Below are positions 1 through 5,477 of a stretch of 18,460 nt of DNA, in pieces. Made by a program: the position numbers and the translations under genes. The DNA comes from Phycisphaerae bacterium. GTDB lineage: Bacteria; Planctomycetota; Phycisphaerae; Sedimentisphaerales; SG8-4. The DNA lies in the NCBI GenBank assembly GCA_030614945.1, contig JAUXAH010000006.1:1-18460 (forward strand), read 5' to 3'. The notes under the pieces were generated by a model. The model was given only the letters and a program-made list of their open reading frames with translations, had not been told where the DNA came from and did no database searches. Numbering within the stretch: position 1 is the stretch's first letter; each line of letters opens with the position of its first letter.

Positions 1-117
1 ATTGATCGGCTTGGTTCTGGCACGCACATAGTTACCGAAACGGTTTCTCGCGTGCGTGTCACCCGCGATAGACCCGGACATCTGGACGATTCCGCCACCA
101 TACTTTACAAGTGCCAT
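1..117 (-). CDS. K-Y-G-G-G structural-like protein, 5' part only (unit A)
   Basis: The gene starts with ATG at 117 and runs off the left edge, leaving 39 codons. It begins M-A-L-V-K-Y-G-G-G and continues with the G-S-I-A-G and R-F-G-N-Y-V-R-x-R-T-K-P motifs also seen in the proteins at 7734-8432 and 14900-15673. The DNA from 1 to 118 is identical to 8316-8433, while the leader before the ATG is different. A strong ribosome binding site (AAAGGAGG) lies 7-8 nt before the ATG. The function is unknown. Placement at the head of the late genes, beside tail-like genes in unit B, suggests a virion or DNA-packaging role; this is inference. Confidence 0.8.
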   Translation of the reverse strand, partial: MALVKYGGGIVQMSGSIAGDTHARNRFGNYVRARTKPIN

Positions 118-118
118 A
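1..118. repeat. 118-bp perfect duplicate of 8316-8433
   Basis: Every base from 1 to 118 matches 8316-8433. Identity stops one base upstream of the start codon and may continue past the left window edge. Recombinases and leaders of the same two units are clearly diverged, so this looks like recent recombination or gene conversion confined to the gene. Confidence 0.95.
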
Positions 119-151
119 GTTTTGCCTCCTTTCAGAGTGACAAATGTTAAT

Positions 152-184
152 AAAAAAAACCCTGCCCCAGTTAAGGGGCAGGGT
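152..184 (-). terminator. Intrinsic terminator or attenuator in the leader of the K-Y-G-G-G gene
   Basis: A perfect 10-bp stem (159-168 with 175-184) with a 6-nt loop is followed, on the minus strand, by eight T residues. It lies between the likely promoter (216-244) and the ribosome binding site of the gene that starts at 117, so it would act on the gene's own leader and not only on upstream transcription. Confidence 0.75.
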
Positions 185-215
185 CGTCAAGGAACGAATG
201 TATGTGGCGTTTAAG

Positions 216-244
216 AAGATATCTCAAATTGTATGGTTTGTCAA
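216..244 (-). promoter_or_regulatory. Sigma70-like promoter for the late genes of unit A
   Basis: On the minus strand there is TTGACA (239-244), a 17-bp spacer and TATCTT (216-221). The position matches the promoters before the homologous genes at 8479-8507 and 15753-15781. Confidence 0.65.
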
Positions 245-316
245 GAAAAAAACGTTCGAGGATGGCTCAGAATGCGATAAGTAGAGGCGGGGGATAGTTT
301 TACCCACACAAAAAAA

Positions 317-496
317 TTAGCAGTCGGCGGTCGTATCCCATATTACGAGGATGTTCATTGACCATGGGACGTTTGCAAAACGATACATTTCCTCGTCGTC
401 GTCAAGAACCCATTTTTCGTGAAAATCCTCCGAGTGCGGCTCAAAGTTGTAGTCGTAAAGTATCTTGTGCGGTGGATCTCTTTTGCCGATGCTCAT
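317..496 (-). CDS. 59-aa protein equal to the C-terminal part of the cysteine-rich proteins of units B and C
   Basis: The start ATG at 496 overlaps the TGA of the preceding gene as ATGA, and a GGAG ribosome binding site lies 7 nt upstream inside that gene. The last 30 residues (pattern F-x-E-x-W-x-L-D-D-D-E-x-x-Y-R-F) line up with the C-terminus of the proteins at 8886-9452 and 15871-16428 (pattern F-M-E-L-F-P-L). In this unit the domain is therefore a separate, translationally coupled gene. It is acidic, with no membrane segment or signal peptide. Function is unknown; a complex with the product of 493-906 is plausible. Confidence 0.7.
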   Translation of the reverse strand: MSIGKRDPPHKILYDYNFEPHSEDFHEKWVLDDDEEMYRFANVPWSMNILVIWDTTADC

Positions 497-906
497 GTTA
501 TTACTCCAAAACCACCATAGGCTAATACGGCGGGACAATCACCGATGGCGAAGCTGTTGGCAAAGACAGTTTCACAGTTAACCCCGGTGTCTGAAAAATA
601 ATTTTTGTTAATAGGAGCGTAGTGACGGACGAAAAGTTGTGCAAGTTTGTCTCCGAAAAAACTGTAAACGATTTTAATCTCGTCGGTTACTTCATACTCC
701 CATCTACAAGGGGCGGCGTCCAACTGTTCCAGCGTGTAAGGACCATCTGGAACCCAACCGGCGTTACAAGAAATAACACCCTCGAATGTGGCGGTAACCT
801 CTTTGGGCGTTGGTATATCGCCGAATGGTTTGCCTACGCCCCAGCAGATATTGCAATCGTCGCCTGCCTCGTAGCCGTTGTCGTCGGGATCGGTTTCTAT
901 GCCCAT
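493..906 (-). CDS. Cysteine-rich protein, N-terminal part only (unit A)
   Basis: This 137-aa protein starts at ATG 906 behind AAGGACTTGCG. It shares with the products of 8886-9452 and 15871-16428 an early G-D-D-C or G-N-H-C motif, a T-P-K motif, a central cysteine plus tryptophan segment and a terminal G-G-[FI]-G-V-[IV]-T motif. The homologues continue another 50 residues after that last motif, but here the gene stops and a second ORF takes over with an ATGA overlap. Six cysteines are scattered, without a classical zinc-finger spacing. I do not recognise the family. Conservation in all three units suggests a core role. Confidence 0.75.
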   Translation of the reverse strand: MGIETDPDDNGYEAGDDCNICWGVGKPFGDIPTPKEVTATFEGVISCNAGWVPDGPYTLEQLDAAPCRWEYEVTDEIKIVYSFFGDKLAQLFVRHYAPINKNYFSDTGVNCETVFANSFAIGDCPAVLAYGGFGVIT

Positions 907-925
907 CGCAAGTCCTTTATTTGGT

Positions 926-982
926 AATCTTACAGTGAGTAGTTTCTACGAACTGTAAGATTATACTATACTCTAGAGTATA
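926..982 (-). promoter_or_regulatory. Candidate promoter with palindromic operator and 5' hairpin
   Basis: A minus-strand TATAAT (960-965) adjoins a perfect 16-bp palindrome, TATACTCTAGAGTATA (967-982), lying where the -10/-35 spacer would be; no good -35 is visible. A perfect 11-bp stem (926-936 with 952-962) with a 15-nt loop that can pair further follows in the first transcribed bases. The block sits between the recombinase terminator and the cysteine-rich gene at 906, so it probably gives that gene its own regulated start. Confidence 0.5.
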
Positions 983-1081
983 CTAACTAGTATTAATATA
1001 GGCTGTGAAATTGTTGATAACTGACGATTTTGTCGCTTTAGCAGTAGGTGTCGATGCGTATGATCATATCAAGGACCTTGC

Positions 1082-1116
1082 AAAAAAACCGAGTCTTGGT
1101 ATCAAGAGCTCGGTTT
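1082..1116 (-). terminator. Intrinsic terminator after the unit A recombinase
   Basis: An 8-bp stem (1086-1093 with 1109-1116) with a second paired segment inside (1094-1098 with 1103-1107) is followed on the minus strand by seven T residues. It lies about 30 nt after the recombinase stop codon. Confidence 0.85.
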
Positions 1117-1147
1117 TCGTAATGTCGGTTTACCGGTGGAAAAACTG

Positions 1148-1777
1148 TTAAGTATTTGCAGGGTTTTTAATAGAGTTTTTGCCGAGGTCGCGGATTGCGT
1201 TGGTTAGATCTGTCTGGTTTGGGTGACAATAGACCTGTGTGCTGGACAGTTGTTTGTGTCTGAGCAATTCCTGAACGACCCGGGCGTTGGTTACCCGCAT
1301 TAAGTTGCTCGCAAAAGTGTGTCGCAAGATGTGAGGATGGACGGGGCGGCCCAAAGCTGCTAGGGCTGCCCGTTTGATAATTCGCTGGACCTGACGGGAG
1401 GAGAGAGGGTTGTAGGTGTTTGGTGTGAAGAATGCGTAAAGGCCGCTTTTATTGTAAAATTTTTGCCACCAGAGCGACTGCATAATCTTGAGGGAGTCAA
1501 TGATACGCTTGGATAGAGGGACGATTCGTTGAGTCTTATTTTTCGCAATTTCGGCGGTGATACATAGGGCGGTTACGGGTTCGTTGCTGATTATCAGGTC
1601 GGATTGAAGTAGTCGGACGACCTCGCCCACCCTAAGACCGGCATCGAGCATAAGCAAGGCCATGCAGCAATTACGGCGAGACCTTTTGTGGTTCTGCGAG
1701 GTTTCGCTATGGCGTTCGAGCTCATCGAGCAGCTTAACGGTTTCCATGTTAGTTAATGTTTCGGGCGTTTTGCTCAT
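1148..1777 (-). CDS. Short tyrosine recombinase (unit A)
   Basis: This 209-aa protein is a tyrosine recombinase catalytic domain with all expected residues: Arg49 in D-A-G-L-R-V-G-E, a candidate beta-hairpin Lys79, His149-x-x-Arg152 in H-I-L-R-H-T-F-A, His174 and the nucleophile Tyr183. It lacks the usual N-terminal core-binding domain, in size like FimB/FimE-type recombinases. The start at 1777 is chosen over upstream codons because it has a GGAGG site, overlaps the previous stop as ATGA, and places every catalytic residue at the same number as in the unit B and C enzymes. It probably integrates, excises or inverts DNA of this element. A terminator at 1082-1116 ends the operon. Confidence 0.93.
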   Translation of the reverse strand: MSKTPETLTNMETVKLLDELERHSETSQNHKRSRRNCCMALLMLDAGLRVGEVVRLLQSDLIISNEPVTALCITAEIAKNKTQRIVPLSKRIIDSLKIMQSLWWQKFYNKSGLYAFFTPNTYNPLSSRQVQRIIKRAALAALGRPVHPHILRHTFASNLMRVTNARVVQELLRHKQLSSTQVYCHPNQTDLTNAIRDLGKNSIKNPANT

Positions 1778-2022
1778 GTTTTTACCTCCAGCCAGAATCT
1801 GGCTAATTTGGTTGATAGTTCGTCCCACTGGGCTGTGGATAAGCCGGCTGTGAGTTCGAGCGATGACAGGACCAAAAAGATGGGGTGTTGCTGACACCAG
1901 TGTGTCACAGGTAGGCACTGGATTCGGCCTTGCCAAAAACAGACGTGATACTTGTCCGCTGCGGTCAGGGGACGGTGTTCGATGGCTTTTGAAGCCATAT
2001 CTAAAAGGTCTTCCGGGTTCAT
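1774..2022 (-). CDS. 82-aa protein equal to the C-terminal domain of the unit B/C 140-aa proteins
   Basis: The protein starts M-N-P-E-D-L-L and aligns with the second half of the products of 10749-11171 and 17781-18203 (shared N/S-P-E-x-x-L and A-I-x-H-R motifs, then a x-R-I/L-x-C-x-P motif). Both ends overlap neighbours as ATGA: with the small membrane protein upstream and the recombinase downstream. An in-frame upstream ATG (2073) would need a longer overlap and lacks a ribosome binding site; AGAAAGG at 2032-2038 fits the 2022 start. Its constant position directly before the recombinase suggests a recombination accessory or regulator; no known family is recognised. Confidence 0.75.
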   Translation of the reverse strand: MNPEDLLDMASKAIEHRPLTAADKYHVCFWQGRIQCLPVTHWCQQHPIFLVLSSLELTAGLSTAQWDELSTKLARFWLEVKT

Positions 2023-2132
2023 TTGAGCCATCCTTTCTGTTTGAGGTCGCGGATTGTTGATTTCATCGTCCATCTGCCGGCGAGGTAGACGATACAGATA
2101 CCGAGTAAAAAACCAGCGATGAGATTTCCCAT
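2019..2132 (-). CDS. 37-aa single-pass membrane protein
   Basis: ATG at 2132 follows AAAGGAG with ideal spacing, and the TGA overlaps the next start as ATGA. Residues 4-18 form a short hydrophobic helix with glycines and a cysteine, followed by a basic tail rich in Lys and Arg (about residues 20-37), so an N-out, C-in membrane anchor is likely. There is no equivalent in units B or C. The function is unknown. Confidence 0.7.
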   Translation of the reverse strand: MGNLIAGFLLGICIVYLAGRWTMKSTIRDLKQKGWLK

Positions 2133-2149
2133 AGTTAGCTCCTTTCTGG

Positions 2150-2182
2150 AAAAAAAGGGGCGAGCCGGCTCAGCCCCTTTCC
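2150..2182 (-). terminator. Intrinsic terminator between 2170-2373 and the small membrane protein gene
   Basis: An 8-bp stem (2154-2161 with 2173-2180), with more pairing inside, is followed on the minus strand by a run of seven T. The TGA of the upstream gene lies inside the stem, and the T run abuts the AAAGGAG site of the next gene, so partial read-through would set expression of the recombinase operon. Confidence 0.75.
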
Positions 2183-2373
2183 TGTTTGAGTTTGTTGATT
2201 GCCTCGAGAACCGCTAGACCTGCCGGGGTTCCGATATCAGTGCATTTGCTGAGCGACTCACCTACCTCTAAAAAGAAATTGCAGGGTTCCAGGCCAGCTT
2301 TTGCAATTTTTGCCAGTGTCCAGGGGAACGGAACGATTGCGTGATATTTTTTTAGGACATCTTTTACTAACAT
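2170..2373 (-). CDS. 67-aa protein of unknown function
   Basis: The start at 2373 (M-L-V-K-D-V-L-K-K) is preceded by AAAGGAGCTGTAAA; longer readings upstream overlap the previous gene and lack a site. The product is mixed alpha-helical with two cysteines and no membrane segment. It stops inside the terminator at 2150-2182. No homologue is present in the other units, so it is unit A early cargo. Confidence 0.65.
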   Translation of the reverse strand: MLVKDVLKKYHAIVPFPWTLAKIAKAGLEPCNFFLEVGESLSKCTDIGTPAGLAVLEAINKLKQERG

Positions 2374-2420
2374 TTTACAGCTCCTTTCAGGAAAAAAAAT
2401 GTTGGGTTTTTCTGGGACAA

Positions 2421-2645
2421 TTAGTCCGTAAATGAGTAATCGGCATTTTTCGTGCACGAAAGTATCACTCCAGCCCATCGTCCGTGGCTGATCATTGACA
2501 TAAAATGCCGGAGCTCATTCGTGTCGGTACATTCGCTAATCCAGGCTCGTTTGGCTGGGTCCCAGAAGAATGCCCAGCTTTGGAGATCGTCTTTTATCCG
2601 GTACGTTTGACCGGTAGCTTCGACTGTAAAAAATGATTCTTCCAT
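2421..2645 (-). CDS. 74-aa protein of unknown function, first gene of the unit A early operon
   Basis: ATG at 2645 follows GAAAGGTCGC with 8-nt spacing and lies about 14 nt downstream of the expected transcription start of the promoter at 2666-2695. The protein is rich in Trp and aromatic residues, has two cysteines and an acidic end. It is not recognised. The last site-array element (S0, 2649-2655) overlaps its ribosome binding site, so a protein bound there could block translation or early transcription. Confidence 0.7.
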   Translation of the reverse strand: MEESFFTVEATGQTYRIKDDLQSWAFFWDPAKRAWISECTDTNELRHFMSMISHGRWAGVILSCTKNADYSFTD

Positions 2646-2648
2646 TTT

Positions 2649-2775
2649 GCGACCTTTCGCTAATCAGTATATCGGCTTAACCGACATCGTGTCAATAGAA
2701 AAAGCGACATTTTTTTCGCGACATCAAAAAACAGTTCTCGGTTTTGTATGTCGCAGTTTAACCAGAAAGCGACCA
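2649..2775. promoter_or_regulatory. Six-site RCGACAT array, unit A
   Basis: Seven-base sites begin at 2649, 2681, 2704, 2718, 2748 (inverted) and 2769, giving start-to-start distances 32, 23, 14, 30 and 21. The unit B array has exactly the same distances. It may be a recombinase attachment region, an operator array or replication iterons; the site in the promoter spacer favours at least a regulatory role. Confidence 0.8.
2666..2695 (-). promoter_or_regulatory. Sigma70-like early promoter of unit A
   Basis: TTGACA (2690-2695), an 18-bp spacer and TATACT (2666-2671) on the minus strand. The spacer contains one site of the array (2681-2687) and the next site (2649-2655) lies just after the expected start. 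Confidence 0.7.
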
Positions 2776-2779
2776 ACCC

Positions 2780-3073
2780 TTAATCGCAGCAGGAGCAACG
2801 ATGTGCGTCGGGAGGGTATAATGACCCCAAATGACAGGAGTTTTGCCCTCCTGAGCCGGCCTGACGCCCAGGATTCGGTATGTGGTGGTACCGTCGGCGG
2901 TTAATCGATAATGCTCGAATGGTTTTGATAAGCACTATAGTTTGCTTCTCAAAGCGATCTACCTCACGGCGATCAAGAACCAGCCGCCCGGACCACTCAA
3001 ACCAGTGAGAGTCGAGTCCCTCGGTGAGCTTGATGTAGGAATCGAGACAATGGTAAGATTTCGTGGTTTTCAT
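2780..3073 (-). CDS. Possible 97-aa protein, unknown
   Basis: ATG at 3073 is preceded by GAAAGGGG with good spacing and by a terminator-like hairpin (3091-3129). The first 55 residues look protein-like; the second half is rich in Gly, His, Arg and Cys and ends close to the site array, so the 3' part could be read-through into non-coding sequence. There is no counterpart next to the unit B array. A plus-strand TATAAT at 2817-2822 lies inside it. Confidence 0.45.
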   Translation of the reverse strand: MKTTKSYHCLDSYIKLTEGLDSHWFEWSGRLVLDRREVDRFEKQTIVLIKTIRALSINRRRYHHIPNPGRQAGSGGQNSCHLGSLYPPDAHRCSCCD

Positions 3074-3090
3074 AGCAATTATCCCCTTTC

Positions 3091-3129
3091 AAAAAAAGTG
3101 CCCATCCTCGCGGATGGACGGGATGGGCA
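3091..3129 (-). terminator. Terminator-like hairpin before the 3073 start
   Basis: An 8-bp stem (3099-3106 with 3122-3129) is followed on the minus strand by seven T residues, 18 nt before the next ATG. It would stop minus-strand transcription leaving the hairpin region, or attenuate the gene that starts at 3073. Confidence 0.7.
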
Positions 3130-3265
3130 ATTTATTTTTTAGAGCATCTACAGGAGAGCTACGGGAGGAGTAGGTTGCAGCTTGCAAACTGAATGACGGA
3201 CTGTCGGTGTCGGGCAGAAGTTTGCTGCTGCGTTCGTTTGGGGTGGTGGTTGGGGTTTGTGGAGG

Positions 3266-3960
3266 CCTATCGGCAATAGCTACCGATAGGTTACGGTGTC
3301 GAGCAACTGCTCGACGTTAGGGTTTTCGGCAATAGCTACCGAAACCCTTAGCGGTTTACGTCCCTGAGAAGATATCCCAGGAAGCTACAAGGGACGTAAA
3401 TGCCGGTCAAAATGTATCCGTCAAGGGGGTGTCCGTGTCTGCTTCCGGACGAGGGAATTGACGGTTTAAAGGTTTTTGAGATGGTTCTGCCCCCTCGTCG
3501 TAAAATAGTCCCCCTCAATATATAGCCGATAAGGCAAGGAGTTGGGGGAGTGGTCGAGGAGTTTGTCGACGAGACCATTCAGACGAGGGGGAGAACCTTC
3601 GCCAAACGTGCATACATTCAGGTGAGCTTTCGTGAGGATAGCTTACGTTTTGACGGTAAGCGTATAAAGACTCTCTTGTCGTGAACCGTTTTTGGTTCAC
3701 GACTGCCGAAACCTGGGAAAGCTACAGGGGACAACAAAGCGGCTCTGGCTTCCAGACCGCGTTGGCCCCAGATACGTTGCGGATGGTCTGCGTCTGTGTT
3801 GCTTCGACGTATCTGGGGACAACACACCAAAAAGCACACTGTGAAAAAAGAAAAGACGGGTCGCCGGGTCTTTCGGCGACTTATTAAAGTCGTGTCGCCG
3901 ATAGGCGACCCGTCTTTTCTGTCTTTTTTTTCTCTGTGTGCGTTTGGTTTTGTTGTCCCC
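3266..3960 (+). ncRNA. Hairpin array between units A and B; candidate large structured RNA
   Basis: At least ten strong stem-loops follow each other with no plausible gene. Examples: 3266-3273/3283-3290 (8 bp), 3298-3304/3309-3315, 3319-3329/3339-3348, 3355-3365/3390-3400 (11 bp), 3418-3424/3458-3464, 3483-3499/3582-3597 (16 bp, one bulge), 3678-3687/3694-3703 (10 bp) and 3766-3777/3807-3818 (12 bp). The array ends in a 146-bp inverted repeat with a T run. The number and size recall ornate large phage RNAs such as GOLLD and ROOL, but no known consensus is recognised. Plus strand is chosen from the T run and from wobble pairs in the sister region at 11481-12189. Single-stranded DNA structure is an alternative. 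Confidence 0.5.
3815..3960. repeat. 146-bp imperfect inverted repeat
   Basis: The arm at 3815-3865 pairs with 3904-3960: GGGGACAACA at one end matches TGTTGTCCCC at the other, and the innermost 15 bp (3851-3865 with 3904-3918) are perfect. A further hairpin (3874-3880 with 3894-3900) caps it. The right arm contains a T-rich run that could end plus-strand transcription. Confidence 0.85.
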
Positions 3961-4106
3961 GTATGATGATGCCCTCCCCCCCTTCTGTAGTGATGCTCTC
4001 TCTCTCCACCACGGCTCTGCCTTTATTGCGGCACAGAGTGGCGGTCCCTGCCGCCACGCCGCACCCCGCAAGCTAACTTGGTTAATTCTTAGCGTGCGTC
4101 ATCACC

Positions 4107-4638
4107 TATCATCTTAGCTACCCTCGGTTTTGATAACGGCCATTACTTAGAAGTCTAATGTTCCTTAGTGGCGGCCATCACTTAGAAGTCGCCTAATTCA
4201 TAGCACGCTCCATCACGTAGAAGTCGATTGTTCCTTAGCGACGGCCATCATCTTAGCTACTCTCGGCTTTGATAACGGCCACCACCGGGATGTCGAACGT
4301 TTCATAGCACGCTCCATCACTTAGAAGTCGCCTAATTCATAGCACGCTCCATCACTTAGAAGTCGCCTAATTCATAGCACGCTCCATCACTTAGAAGTCG
4401 GATAATTCATAGCACGCTCCATCACTTAGAAGTCGAATAACGTTGCACAACGGCCATAACGTTAGATGGCGAGTGATACAACCGCAAACGGCGAGCGACT
4501 TTACCGCAAACGGCTAGCGATACAACCACAAACGGCGAACGTTGCACAACGGCCATAACGTTAGACGGCGAGTGATACAACCGCAAACGGCGAGCGATAC
4601 AACCGCAAATGGCGAGCGATTTTACCACAAATAGCTAT
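4107..4638. repeat. Short direct-repeat region between units A and B
   Basis: The stretch holds several repeat families and no plausible gene. A segment with TTAGCTAC and TTTGATAACGGCCA occurs at 4107-4144 and 4246-4283. A 35-bp unit is tandemly repeated at 4331-4435. A unit of about 98 bp starting with CGTTGCACAACGGCCATAAC occurs twice within 4440-4637 and itself contains 21-22 bp repeats with ACAACCGCAAACGGCGAG. The remaining 4640-4747 shows nothing clear. Confidence 0.85.
4331..4435. repeat. 35-bp tandem repeat, three near-perfect units
   Basis: Units start at 4331, 4366 and 4401; the first two are identical and the third differs at its first bases. A partial copy precedes them (4301-4330). 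No unique spacers separate the copies, so this is not a CRISPR array. Confidence 0.95.
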
Positions 4639-4747
4639 AGATTTTACCCCATACGAATAGTAGTTATATACCCCATTGAGTGATACCAGATGCACTGTTT
4701 GTATACATTTACCGGATAAAGCCTCCAGTGTCCCGAGCGGTACACCT

Positions 4748-5086
4748 CTAAATGCTCGATTTTTTTCGGGCGATTCGCAACATTCGCGAAAGCTGCTCGT
4801 GCTCGGTCGGTGTCATTATTTCGAGATTTCGCTTGCGGTTGTCGAGACCATCGCCGTTTTTGTGGTGGCATATCATACCCTTTGGGGTGTTCATTATGAG
4901 CCTGTGCATGTAGGTATATTTGGTCTTTTTGCCGAGGACGGTTGTTTGGAGTGCGTACCAGCCACCGCGGGAGTGTTTTGCTTTCCAGTTTTTACGATTC
5001 AGCTTGACCCAGTCCTCGGGGTCAACGAAAGCAACTCGATTTTGAGATAGGCGGATATAGCAGCCGAGATAACATCGGTCAAGCAT
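4748..5086 (-). CDS. HNH endonuclease
   Basis: This 112-aa protein has the arrangement of phage free-standing HNH enzymes: an N-terminal segment with A-F-V-D-P-E-D (about residues 18-24), a Trp/Tyr-rich middle, M-H-R-L-I-M, and the H-H-K-N-G-D-x-L-D-N-R-K-R-N-L core (about residues 74-88). It probably cuts DNA as a homing-type enzyme. The start at 5086 has no evident ribosome binding site; it lies 9 nt after the preceding stop, so re-initiation is likely. It is the last gene of unit B. Confidence 0.88.
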   Translation of the reverse strand: MLDRCYLGCYIRLSQNRVAFVDPEDWVKLNRKNWKAKHSRGGWYALQTTVLGKKTKYTYMHRLIMNTPKGMICHHKNGDGLDNRKRNLEIMTPTEHEQLSRMLRIARKKSSI

Positions 5087-5095
5087 TGGTATTTT

Positions 5096-5407
5096 TTAGA
5101 CATGTAGGCTGAATGGTGAGCCTACTTTTTTGGGTTTTTTACAGTTTATACAGATTTTTGCGTTCCAGCGGTTGGCAATGTTACAGTATGCACAGCCCCA
5201 GCTTTTTCTCTTTTTTCGCGTTACTTTACCCCCACGTTGGATATCCACGCTTGAGGTTTTTGCCGTAACGTACTTTTTGTATGCACGGTAGTGGGCCTGT
5301 TTGTGTTTCGTACAGCAAAAACCGTCGCGTCCTATTGGTTTATGGGCATTATAACGTTTTCCACACCAACGGCAGTTTCTGTCGCTGTTGTAATAGCCGT
5401 AATACAT
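5096..5407 (-). CDS. Zinc-binding protein with C-terminal RanBP2-type finger
   Basis: The 103-aa protein has two metal-binding parts. Residues 12-40 hold C-R-W-C-G followed by F-C-C-x-x-H and Y-R-A-Y-K-x-Y-V-T-A, a segment shared with the 53-aa protein at 8650-8811. The C-terminus (about residues 70-93) has W-x-C-x2-C-x3-N-x6-C-x2-C, the RanBP2/NZF pattern. It is very basic between the two, so nucleic-acid binding is likely. GGAG lies 8 nt before ATG 5407, next to an inverted repeat (5409-5471). Confidence 0.8.
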   Translation of the reverse strand: MYYGYYNSDRNCRWCGKRYNAHKPIGRDGFCCTKHKQAHYRAYKKYVTAKTSSVDIQRGGKVTRKKRKSWGCAYCNIANRWNAKICINCKKPKKVGSPFSLHV

Positions 5408-5408
5408 A

Positions 5409-5471
5409 AGCGTTACTCCAAAAAACGATCGTTTGGCTGAGCGGTATTGATCCCTGTATTGAAGTAACGCT
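5409..5471 (-). promoter_or_regulatory. Leader inverted repeat over the ribosome binding site of 5096-5407
   Basis: AGCGTTACT (5409-5417) pairs perfectly with AGTAACGCT (5463-5471); a 12-bp palindrome AAACGATCGTTT (5423-5434) lies between them. The GGAG site falls between the two paired elements, so folding would limit access. Confidence 0.5.
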
Positions 5472-5477
5472 GACCTG

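Noticed and set aside
3266..3960. Integron attC-like cassette sites
   Set aside because: The stems look similar at first sight, but I could not find the paired GTTRRRY and RYYYAAC boxes, and the recombinases lack integron-integrase features.
3697..4071. Minus-strand ORF of 124 codons
   Set aside because: It runs through the giant inverted repeat, is of very low complexity (Arg/Lys/Ser) and has no ribosome binding site.
4301..4435. Possible CRISPR array
   Set aside because: The 35-bp copies are directly adjacent with no unique spacers, and no cas gene is present.
4422..4628. Minus-strand ORF of 68 codons with internal repeats
   Set aside because: It is produced by the 98-bp and 21-22 bp DNA repeats, has no ribosome binding site and no protein-like composition.
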